Assembly (NCBI GenBank): GCA_012845835.1
Contig: JABAKD010000014.1
Coordinates: forward strand, 558,001-622,000
Direction: 5' to 3'
Source of the DNA: Undaria pinnatifida
Lineage: Eukaryota > Sar > Phaeophyceae > Laminariales > Alariaceae
DNA length: 64,000 bases
Shown: piece after piece, positions 41,320 to 52,800 of the stretch
Layout: every line of letters starts with the position of its first letter
How positions within the stretch are numbered: position 1 is the stretch's first letter
Notes under the pieces: model-generated
What the model saw: the letters and a program-made list of their open reading frames with translations, nothing else
The model's database searches: none
What the model was told of the DNA's origin: nothing
Position numbers and translations under genes: made by a program

Positions 41320-41540
41320 AGCTCTGAGCACGTCGTTGGTGTGTTGTTCGCGAATAATCAAGTCCGTGGTCACAGGACAGGCTCCAGTCACTCTGGGGCG
41401 GAAGAATACCCCAGGGAAAAAATCAGGAAAAAATAAAACTAACGAAAAGTGGTTGAACTGTGAAGCAAGTCGTATATATATCCGCCAAAAAATATAAAAA
41501 GGAAATCGGACGGGTGTGCCCTGGTAGCCTTCCTTGTCTT
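41320..41540 (-). mobile_element. Retroelement P, copy f
   Basis: Minus strand: CCCCAGAGTGACTGGAGCCT, GTGACCACGGACTTGATTAT at its 3' side and TTTTCCCTGGGGTATTCTTC upstream, reaching TATATTTTTTGGCGGATATA. Confidence 0.6.
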
Positions 41541-41599
41541 GGGGTTCGGGATGCCACTATTTTTATAATTATAAAAATGAAAATACACTCCAGCGACGT

Positions 41600-41705
41600 G
41601 TGTGTGTGTTCTTCACATTAAACCGTTCTTCTACTCGTCGACATCCAGCACACCCAGTGTCCGTACTGATTCTTCACCCTAGAAAGATCAGCTCTGTGGT
41701 CACAA
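41600..41705 (-). mobile_element. 5'-truncated LINE copy (about 106 bp)
   Basis: (TG)n, TTCTTCACATTAAACCG to CTCTGTGGTCACAA, identical to the LINE 3' end. Direct repeat GACGT on both sides (41595-41599 and 41706-41710). Confidence 0.85.
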
Positions 41706-41710
41706 GACGT

Positions 41711-43300
41711 ACGAGGTATTATTGTCCAAATTCAATTATCGTAATACTGAAGCCACACGCGTCACATAATACTTTATAGTTGTCTTTACTTTATCTCATA
41801 CATTTTTTACGTGCCTAGCATGACGTTTCACATACAATAAGCAACGATAGCATGTACGACATACATAATACCAGGTATTCAGTAACAAGTGTGTGGCAGT
41901 AAAGAAGAAAAGAAAGAAAAGACGAATAAGAAAGAACAAAAAAGAAACACAAAATGGCAAGAATAGAGAAACAACAAGTAATTTTGTCCCAAATGCGTGG
42001 GTCTCAATCCAATAAAAAGAGGTACCTTTGTTTTTGGGGTGAAATGACTTGGAATTAGCGTACGCGATGACTATAACCTGGCGTACTCGAAAAAAAAAAC
42101 TTGCTGCTGCTGTACAGAATTCTGCTTGGAGCTCCTTGTGACCCCTGCTGCTGCTGCAGTTTTTTAAATAAAAGTGTTCCGACAACTGTCCGAGTACTGC
42201 TGTGTAGGCCTTCTCGTGATGGTAAGGCCTAGACGGTGCGGATGTGCAACGACCTTATATACTCGTACTCGCAGATAGGGCGTACTTTGAATGAAAAGCG
42301 CAAAAAAAACACGACGCATATATGAACTCTGCGAAACAAAAACGTGCTGCGCAAAATAACCAAGAGAAAAACAGCGGCTGACGAGTCAAAATTATTTACG
42401 ACCGCAAGAGCACCTTTTTTCTGGCGCGAGTTACTCGAAATTAGACTGGCAAAAAATTGCGCAAATTTTTTCTCAAGTAATTTTTCGTTCGAGAGGTATT
42501 TTTTGTCATCATCGAAGACAGAAAACCGAAAGTCAAGTTCCCGCCGAAGTGGGTTAGTTGTAGGATACATTACGTATACCAGGTATAGAGATTGCACGAA
42601 GTGTATGTATGTAATGTAGAGCCTAACCAATTCAAAATTGAAGAACGATGAAACTCTGTTGGATCGGCCCCTCGGCACGCCACATAACTCTAAACCAGAT
42701 CAAGCAACGACCGCAATACCGTTTTTGGTAGTTTCTGCTGTCTGGCCTCCTGCGTTCGGTTTTTATGAGCCAATCGGCGACTGGCCTCGAAAAAAACACA
42801 AAAACCCACTCACCTATAAAAATATTCGGGATGTGTTTTTGTTGGCGTCAAGAACTCTGCTGCTCCCTCTCTCCCTCGCCAGCGGATACTGGAGCCCCCC
42901 TACTACCGACACGACGTCCAGCTCATCCACAGCCAAGTATTCAGACAAAAACTACGCTCGCGGTGGCGCCGAGGTCGTCAAGCGTGGGTATTGCAAGAAA
43001 TACAACTGCCAAACGAGTGCGAGGTGCACTTCGGTCGAATGTACGAACACACGCATTCACTTTCCGTAACAAATCGAAAAAGTGCGCGTATTACTTGGAA
43101 GGCGTCGCCTAATTGACGGTTTCATCCTTATCTTGAAAAAAATGATTTTCTCTGGGGTGTTTTTCTTCGTCGTCACATCAACCACGCCCTGCACTGATAC
43201 GCGAAGTCTTGCGGTGCTCGGCAGAAGCCAGTTCCTCCTACCCTAGTAGAGGACTGAGGTCAGTGTTGTGTGGTTGCTTGGTGGTCGGGTGTATGGGTTC
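41711..43300. other. No gene supported; possible promoter/5' region of the large gene
   Basis: AT-rich to 42640. Plus-strand frames at 42638-43120 are open, with a TATAAAAATA at 42817-42826, but neither codon use nor splice sites settle whether they are coding. A Cys-containing stretch (GYCKKYNC, 42986-43009) is not matched to a family. Confidence 0.35.
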
Positions 43301-43324
43301 TTCCCTCCGGTCTATGTGTGAAGA

Positions 43325-43825
43325 ATGAAAGAGGATGACAATAATAAACAGGCGGATGATCCTGGTGCTGCTATTGCGGGGAACATTGCCACAAGCAGCC
43401 CCGGCGAATCCACCCCAGACCCTCGGCAAAACCACCCGACTACCACCAAAAGCTACGGTATGACCCCGGTCATCGAAAGCGGTCCTAGCCGCGGTGGAGC
43501 AGGGCGCAGCGCCCTCATATCAGAACTTGTCGCGCAGTTAAAACGAGGAGAGATCACGAAAACCGACCTTTTCGCGAGATTGCAGCAGTTGCAAGGCGCT
43601 GGGGTTACTGGGATGGGGGATGCCGCGGGGGCTGCCTCTGCCACTGCCCAGTCACCGGCATCGTCTACCAACGCATTACCGTCGACGTCGGGCTCTCTTC
43701 ATGTAGCTGGTGTGGGCGCTGGTCGGGATGGTGATGCGTCCCTGGTGTCTTCGGGGGGGAAGGAGGAGGCGGCGGATCCTGGGGAGGAGGAGGCTGCGGG
43801 GTTTTTCAGCGCCAATGACCGACAG
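43325..43825 (+). CDS. CTFxPxI gene, exon 1
   Basis: ATG preceded by an in-frame TGA (43319-43321), so this is the first Met in frame. 167 codons, ending AATGACCGACAG/GTAACA in phase 0. Starts MKEDDNNKQADDPG; residues about 63-87 form a charged helix-like segment ELVAQLKRGEITKTDLFARL, the rest is Ser/Gly/Ala/Glu-rich. Probably cytoplasmic or nuclear; no signal peptide or membrane segment. Confidence 0.65.
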
Positions 43826-46800
43826 GTAACAGACATCACACGCACCTGTGTACCGGTACGTACCTGGTACCGTATATACCTGGTAGTAGCTTCTGTACCA
43901 GTGGTGTGAGTATGAAAAACGCAAACGGTAGCTGCCGACCATCATACCGTCGTACGAAATCCAGGCAGAAGACGACGAGTGAGATCGTTGCCAAGCTTCT
44001 GTTCGCAGTAACATTGGCGCAGACTACACGTGAGCTCTTTGGGCTGCTTCTTTCGGAAACAGGAGATTTCATGTGGACTCTGACTCTTGCTATTGTACCC
44101 GTATGATGCTGTTACGGTCTGAGTCCTTGCGCCGTCAAAAGGCGACAGCAGCATTCTGGGAACGCAAACACCTGCCTCGTCGTAGTCGTATCTGCATCAA
44201 GCAGTAGTACTGCTGCTCCCTGCAGTTTGTCGGCGCAAGCTACGTGTAAGGGTCGTTTTCAGCTCATTGGGTTATCCTCTGTCGGAAAATGGCGATTACG
44301 TGATGAATCTTACTAATACGTGGCGCGACGAATTGGTCATGGATTTCACTCCCCAAGGCACCGACATCGGGCTACGAGTCAGACCGGCTCCAATGGAACA
44401 ACCACGCGGGTGACTTACGCGAGCGTTGCTGCTGTAGTGACGGTTCTGTGCCGGGTGGACGATTGTTTTGCGAGCCAACTGAGGCTCGTACTCGTCAAGA
44501 TTCAACCCTCGTTGATTCCGGTAAACTACCGAAATTGCACCGAAAACTGAAATATTTTACGTATCGTTAAGATCGACCCTTATTGTCGGCATGGTATAGG
44601 TACCAGTAGTGTCTTAACCCGCGCGTCAAAGCGCGGCAAAACTCTTGTGACGCGAAGACCTGCCTCGTATATACGACTCGTACGTACGACTTACGTTATT
44701 ATAATACTCGTACTGCTGTATATACCCGGCAGGTATACCCGGCAGGTCGTCGGCGCAAGCTACGATAGCGCGTGTACGCTCTTTGGGTTATCCTCTGCCG
44801 CAGTCTACGTGGCGATTACTAGTATGTGACGAGTCTTCTTGTCGGCGTAGTGGTTTTGCGGAGATTCTGGCTAGGAAAGAAGCATGGCGTGTCGTCGTGG
44901 AGGGTGCATACGTGATACCGGCCGCGTCTATTGGGCGAGAAGCACCAACCACGTCTATGATTTCCTCCCAGGTCTTGAAGCGAGGTTGTCTTTCCCTTCC
45001 GCCCTCTCCCCCCGAACGTACCCGTTGGCCTCACAATCGTGATTAACTCCTTTAGACTACAGTATAGTCCACATTCTGGGGACCAGAGGAAGAAGTGTGA
45101 AAAATGCACGTACTCGTTCGCATGGGCCAAGCAGCACTGGCCTCGATCTCTTTGTGAACTCCTTTTTTTCCTGACCAATAGATGGCCATATACTACTGTT
45201 ACTGGCGCTGCTGAACCTGTTTTACATCAGGCTATTATCAAGAAAATCGCGGATGAGCGGCGACGTAGGGCGCAAGACATCCGACAATCATGGTCGGAAG
45301 GCGGTCCAACCGATCCTGCCCAGCCCCAACCTTCATCTTCCACAGAGGTATCGACGTCAGGCGGCATCCAATCAGATCCCCTCGCGGTCTACTCTTCCAC
45401 ATCTCAATCGTCATTACAGCAACAGAAGCACCATAACGCGTCCCTGTCAAACGCCCCTACGCCGTCTTCTACTGGCGTGCAAAGTTCATCGAACTCCTTC
45501 CGTGATAGCGGAAACAGGCGAACGGCGTGGGAACAAAACAACGTCCCCGAATCCCCCCTCGGGAACTACGAAACCCCCTCCAACAAGTTTCCATTTCCTA
45601 CGAACAATGGACGCGGCGGTGACGGTCGCCGGGTTGACTCCGCCGACCGCGATAATCTGGCATCGTCGACACCGTCGTCGCGCGATGTTGGGGGGGGGGG
45701 GTCGCGGAGGGACGGGACACGGTGGACGGCTGAACTTGCCACGCGAACACCATCCCATGCTACTGGTCGTGGCGGTATCGGAGGTGTTACCGGTGGCGGC
45801 GGCGGCGGTGGTGATAATGGTGACCGATATCACCCTACCCCGTCCTCAAACCGCCTCGCAAGCGTAGGGGACACCAACACCGGGGAGGAGGAGGCCGCAG
45901 GGGGTCGGTACGGGGATCGCCGCCGGGGTCAGGGGAAGTCGAACCCTGGAGGTTTGCCAACGCGCAAGAGCGCCATCGATCCGACGATAGGGGCGGGTAC
46001 GACGCGCACGTCTCGCGTGACGTCACCGCTAAGCCGAGGACAGCACCACGGGTCCGGGGCGGTACCACCGGAAGATGTCCTAGGTATAGTTAATGTCGTT
46101 GCTGCTGTTGTTCCCGCTTGGCTCGCCATCGCCATAGTCTAGTCCGTGGTAAAGAAACAGGCTCCAACCGATATGTAGCGAAAGAGCACCTCAGACAAAA
46201 ATAGTATGGACCCGTCGACAAGAGTCACCAAACCTGAGCAAGGCTTGGAGGCTTATTGTGACACCACCCTTGAGCAATCTTGAGCCTAGGTTAGTATTAC
46301 GAGCGAGTGCGAGTTTTCTAGTTTACCCCGCGCCAGCAAAACGGGTCCCCTTTCGAGGTCGATGAAGCCGGATTATCGAAACACGCACAAAAGTTGACGA
46401 CAGTTACAGATATACTGCTGCGCGAATTCCTAGCGACAGGTATACTATGTTACACTGGTAGGGCGTAGTGTATCACTCGCCACTAAGCAGGATCTCTTGA
46501 TCTAAATGCCTTGTTGCCCACCAAAACGTGAGCCTGTCGTTCTTACGTCGTTACTTCTTGCTCGGGAGCCTGTAATGCAACCCTAAACATGGATGCAGGG
46601 AGCTCGTGGACGAAAGGCGGTGGCGATACGTGGGATGCTGAGCACGGTTTCGTGATGTGAATTTCTTGCCGCCCCCCAAAAAGGAGGTCTGGCGTTCTGA
46701 TTCGGTTATTTCTTGTCGTCCGCCGAAAATGAACCCTGGGGTCCTTATTAGGTTATTTCTCATTGTTAGGCGTATACTGTAATCGTGAACCTGGCGCAGG

Positions 46801-49800
46801 GAGCCCGTGGACAGAAGGCAATGAAGATACGTGGGGTGGAGCTGGCCGTGGGGGGGGGGGGCAGCAACAGCAGCAGCAGAGGAAAGAGTGGGACGGGGGG
46901 GGGGGTGCGGGTAGGGGCGGGGGGGAGCAGGCGAACGAGAGGACTGTTGACGAGGATGCTTATCGCTTCAGGAGCTTCAGCGAGGAGGTAGATAGTATGC
47001 CGCCGCTTACCTACGTGCTGCTGTGCTGTAGCCGTCCTCGATATATATATATATATATGTTATGGCCGTCCTCGACCCTTGTTTCAGAGTTAAACCCTTT
47101 CTGGCTGCATCCACGCATGTCTCCCTCGGTGTTGCAGCAATATTCAGTATACATTCAATTAACCCTAACCCTAACCCTAACCCTAGCCCTATCTTTCGGA
47201 CTGCCCATGTTTCGGGCAAAGCGCTTGAAATGTGAGTAGGATCAGCTTCTCCGCATAGCTCGACTGATGATCCGCACACCTCGACCCGCACACCGCAACC
47301 GTTCCGCGTGCCTCCACCGCTGATACCGAGTCTAATACCCCGTAATACCCCGACTAATATCCCGCAGCGTGCTCGCCGGGGCGAAGAGCTTGTCCGGCGG
47401 GAACTGATGAACGAGTGCACGTTCACGCCGAAGATCAAGGGTCTGCCGCAGGTGCGGCGCTTTTCTGCAGAGAAAATTCGAAGACGTTTAAAAAGAAAAC
47501 GCGAAGAAAGCCGACAACAACAAAAGCGAATACGAAGAAATTTCGAAGAAATTTCGAAGAAATTCGAAGTTTTGTATATGTTCTCCGCAGCAAGCTCGTC
47601 ACTGGCACGGTACTTTTCATGTTCACGCCCATGGTGAAGGGTCTGCCGCATATTCAACGCTGTTTTTGTGGGGAAAATTCGAAGACGCTACGAAGAAAGT
47701 GCGTAGAATGTTCGAAATACACCAAGAGAATGCGGAGATTTTTCTTCCGCGGCATCATTGTCGCTGGTACGGTAGTTTGCCAGACCATGGTTGACTCTGT
47801 CCTTCGGCGAGAACTTCCGCCCTGCATCTGTCACCCGAGATTAACGCGGCTGCGGCCCATCTGGCCGTGGCATTGTTGCCTGTGTGTATGTGTGCGTTCG
47901 GGATTTTAAACAGTTATTTTTAACCGTCGGCAATAAGTAGGACATCTGATGTCCGTGCCGATTCTTTCATCCAAGATACCAGCTATGTGGTCAGAAACCA
48001 CGAGACAAGATGTATAAATCGAGCGTGTAGAAAGGAGATTGGGCCATGCAACACCAAACGGTTTGGCCACGCAAAGCGATCCGCACTGGGTACGAAACGT
48101 GCCGTGTGTTGAAGTCGGTGTTTGATTCGATATTTCCGACGGGTAGGGTCATTGTCAGCGCGCTCCGCACGTGCTTGCCGAAGCTGACCAGCAGTGTTTA
48201 CGACCTGGCCTAGCTTCGAGAAAATGGTTGATAGTCTACGCTAACTCGTCACTACAGGATCGTTTCCACAAATTTCTCAAGCGGTCGGGGTTAGGGTTAG
48301 GGTGTAAGAACTGGCGCGGCAGTGTTTTCCGTTTTGTGCCTCGCATAATGCACCTGTCGGCCAAGCCACCCGCCCAAGCTCGGCTCAAGGACGAACGTCC
48401 CCGCGTTCCCTTATCGCTTACCAAATGGCAGAGCTACGGTGCGACCAACCACGACGAGACGCCATTTCTTCAGCGCGTTAGCCAATGGCAAAGGGAGAAG
48501 GAGAAAGACGCGGCCGCCCGCAAGGTTGACGGGGAGGTAAGAGTTTGCTATTCCGCCCCGGATAATAAGACACTTCAAAACACCCTTGTGAGTTACAACG
48601 CATGATTAGAGAGGGACGTTTTTTGCTGTGGTACGTAAGGGTAAGACTACGCTCTAAGAAACACATTATCAGATGAAAACACCAAAGTACCATGCTACTA
48701 GGCACCGCTGACGTCGCTGCCACCGCCGCCCCCGCCGCCATCGCCGCCACCACCCTTGCCGATGCCGCCGTGTCGCTACGGCCCGCCCGCTTGCTGATCG
48801 TGCAATTTTTGCAATGGTACTATCAGGTTTAGACTAAGCTCCAAGAAAGCAATTGTCCGACGAAAAATAAAAATGACGCTTGATGGGCACAGCTGACACC
48901 GCCGCAACAGCCGCCGCTGCCACCGGGTCGTGTTATGAGGGCTGATAAGGCCTTAGGAATATGATATGGGGACGCAACACGTATTACTGGTTGCTCCGAG
49001 GGAAAAGCATGGGACACGTGGAGTAGTTTATTGCGTCCCCTTCTTTTGGACTTAATGCTGACCTGAATTGAAGCCAAAGCTGCTGTTCTTCTATATCTTC
49101 CCAGCGCACAAGAGAGTGACAACGAGGGCCTGCTCAATAAGCAAACCTAGGAGGCAGAAAGTCAGCTCTGGCCCTCCCCTTGCGCTCCCGCCCCCCCCAA
49201 CTATCGCTCACCTCCCTACACCCCCCCCCCCCCCTGCTGTGTATTCGCATTGCTTCCCCGCCCGCGCTTACCTCCCCCCTTCCCGGGAGTTCTCTGTGTC
49301 CCCATAGCAATCCATAGCCATGTGGCGTCGTCGGTAGGATCAAAAGCAGTCGCCCCTACCCATCCCGTTGCCCACTCGCTCGGCTGGTGATTTTTTCCCT
49401 TGCCCAGGACAAGAGCTAGAAGCGTGTGCCTTCACTCCGATCGTTCAGTTCTTGCAGTTTCATAAGGCCTTGCTGTTTTATTGGGCTTAGACTACGCTCC
49501 TAAGGAAATATTATCAATTCAAAACGAAACAAAACGTTTGCTGTCAGACACCGCTGACGCCATTGGCGCCGCTGCCGCGCTCCCTGTACCCAGGAAAAGG
49601 AGCTGGAAGCGTGTACTTTCACGCCGCACGTGAACAAGGTCTCTCGCCGCGCGGCTATACTCAGGAGGGAAGCTCTCGGCGAGAAACACTTGGCAGTGGA
49701 CGACCGCCTCTACGACGAGTCCCTAAGGAGGTGCATACCAGGAATGCACGACAGCGATAACTGTTACCCTTGACGCGTTCTACGAGCGGGATACCGGTAG

Positions 49801-52800
49801 CACTTTTAGGCCAAGAACGCCAGGCTGTCGGAAGTCGGCTAGATACTCAATGCGCGAACTCGACAACATATATTTTGTTGGTTACATAGCTCTATCTACT
49901 GAGCTACTTAGTCACAGGTGATCTGTCAGAGGTATGCCTGCTGTCTCTGCGCCAGGGATATGGATCGGTATGATACGGCTCTTGCCCAGCGTGTCGTTTT
50001 TGCTATGGAGCGCCATATGGCACGCGTAGATATAGACGTGAAACTGCAGTAGGTCGGTCGTTTCATGGATTCGGAGAATACGTGATGCCGTCCTTCCACA
50101 CCTCGGACAGATCATGATCTAGATATATCATATGGATCATATAGATCATACAGGTCATCCACAGTAGTAGACCCTATTTCTGCCCGTTGCGAGATGTTGT
50201 GCAGGATCTGTATATGAAGAGAACAGATCCAACTCTGGAAGCATTCACTAGATCATGAGATCGTACGACTCCCACCCGGTAGCATGAGCTAGATCATACA
50301 GACCATACAGATATTCCCTGTAATATCTAGACGATCAAGTGCGGATCGATCGTAGATGATCTGTCCGACGATCATAGATGATCTGTCCGACGATCATAGA
50401 TGATCTGTCCGACGATCATAGATGATCTGTCCGACGATCATAGATGATCTGTCCGACGTGTGCATTCTTTACATAACGAAAGCTATGATATGTAGGTGGT
50501 CTAGATCGCGACCTGTTCGCTATTTAAACGACTCGAAAACGGCTAAAAACGACCGAAATCGACTAAGACCAATACCAAAAACGACCGAAAAAGAAAAAGA
50601 AAGCACCCGACCGAAAACGACTCGCAAAAACGGTATGTGCGCAACTTTCTTCTGCTTCAGGGACATGGATGGGCCCCACCTTACCGCAGAGCAGGCTTTG
50701 GAAGAAGAAAAACGTCTCAATCAAGTGTGTACCTTCACGTGAAATCGACACAGAAACGACCAAAAACGGTTTAAACAACCGACGAAAACGACGAAAACGA
50801 GAAACGAAAACCCGACCGACAACGACTTGTGTGCGCTATTGTTTTTTGTTCGATAGGGATATGGACCGGTCCCACCTTACCGCGGAGCAGGCGTTGAAGG
50901 AAGAAGAACGCCATCACGAAGAGTGTACTTTCACGCCCGAACTTGCAACTCAAAGAGCCGCCGCCTCCGCAGGTATGGTTTGAGCTGTTGCCGCATTTTT
51001 GATTCCTTGTAAAACGCGCCTCGATGTGGACATGATGCTAGTAGTAGTACTAGTAGTACCACGAGTAGCTAATAGTAATAGATACGGTAGAGGTGAGCCA
51101 ATTTTGTGTTTTGAGGCTCATAGCCACTTGAGGAGGTTTCATGAAATACCTCACCCAAAACTTTTTTTTTTTTCGTCCACCCGATGCACAAACCAATGGC
51201 CTAGGTGTACAAACGAAATAATACCAACTGAAACTCCAAAAACCAAGGGACGAATCAAGGGTCTAGGTGTACAAAACAAACAATAATGCAGAGCAAGTAA
51301 TGGCGTTCGGACTTATTTTTGTTAGCGTCGTAAATTATGCTAATAGGCTAAGGAATCTCGTCTTCCAGAAATATTGCAGCCACAAACTCCGACCTCAATC
51401 GCGGCACGCGCCTGCGCCAGGGGAAGTGTGCCGTGTAAAACCAGCAGGTAGGATTTAAGTTGCTGCAGGAAGTGAGTTTTAGTTTTGCCGTATACAGTTC
51501 CGCAGAAAACGTGGCACGATGCTGTCACGTAGTACATGCCCCGCTTTCCATGTATATATCTTGACCTGGAAGGAGCGGGGGCGCGGATGACTCAAAGGGC
51601 GCCCTCAAGCCGTTTTCAACTTCTCCTTTTGTTTTACAGCCCTACTCTTATCCTTACGCCAGGCGATAGCAGTTACAACCATGGTGATGCTAGCCGTACT
51701 GGGGGAGGGTTTACATTGCGCCCCCGCGGTCGATCGCGGTACCGCCAATCCTCCCCCCTAAACCCATTTACCCGGGAAGGATGCGATGGCAACCCGGGAA
51801 AAACCCCGGAAGCGTTGACGTTTTCTTGCAGCCAATCTCGCATCAGGTGATGGCGATGCAAACCGTGTCGGGAGCGGCTACACTGCCCCCCGCAGCTGCT
51901 GGCGGTACCGTCAACCAGCGAAGCCTTCCCCAGACCGTTTACCCCGGGAGGGGAGGATAATATGTCATCCCCGGAAAAAACGCCATGTTGGTCGTTTAAA
52001 AAAGCAGCGTTCCCTGTTTGTGCAACCCATCTCGCGTCACGTGATGGCGATGCTCTACATTTTTTGGGGGGGATACACTGCACCCTGCGGCTGATTGCGG
52101 TAACGCCAACCAGCGAGCCCCCCACAGAACAGCTAACCCGGGGAGAATACGATGACATCCCCCTGCGAAGCAACGCAACGTTTCCCTTTTCAAAACGCAA
52201 TGTTTCCCTTTTTGTGCATGCCATCTCGCGCCGGTTGATGGTGATGATAACGGCATTCAGGGGGGTCACATAGCGCCCCCCCCCGACCGAGCGCGGTACC
52301 GCCAAGCAGCGAACCCCTTCCGCGCCCTTAACCGTTTACCCGGGGAGGATACGGTGTCATCCCCGAACAAAAAACTCAACATTTCCCTGTCAACCGCGAC
52401 GTTTTCCTTTTTTTGCAACCCATCTGGCGTTAGGGGATTGCGATGGTAACGGTTTTGGGGGGGGCTACACCGCACCCCGCGGCCGATCAAGGTACCGCCA
52501 AGCAGCGAAAGCTGTTGCCGCCGCGGTGGCCACCGGTGGCGTGGGTGGCGGCGGCAGCAGCGTGTGGGGCGCCGGGAGACGCGCTAATTGGGTAGGTGGA
52601 AGGAATGAGCTGGAAGCGTGCACATTTTCGCCCGCTGTCATCGGGGCGCGCAAGGGGATGAACCAGGCGCAACAGTACCTTCAGGTACGTGTGAGAATTT
52701 TACGCTTGGGACATTTGACCAATTGGGTGGTCGATTTACAAAAAGTAAACTTGCGCAGCAGATCAGTTTTTCAGTTGATTTCTCGACCTCACAGCCGACT

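Noticed and set aside
42638-43120. Separate small gene or first exon upstream of the large gene
   Set aside because: Two frames are open, the Cys-rich stretch matches no family I know, and no donor fits the ATG-containing exon at 43325, which has its own in-frame upstream stop.
47158-47188. A true telomere or chromosome end
   Set aside because: Only four units, and unique exons continue on both sides.
51673-52305. Minus-strand protein of 210 residues
   Set aside because: It reads through four units of a tandem repeat; internal periodicity explains its openness.
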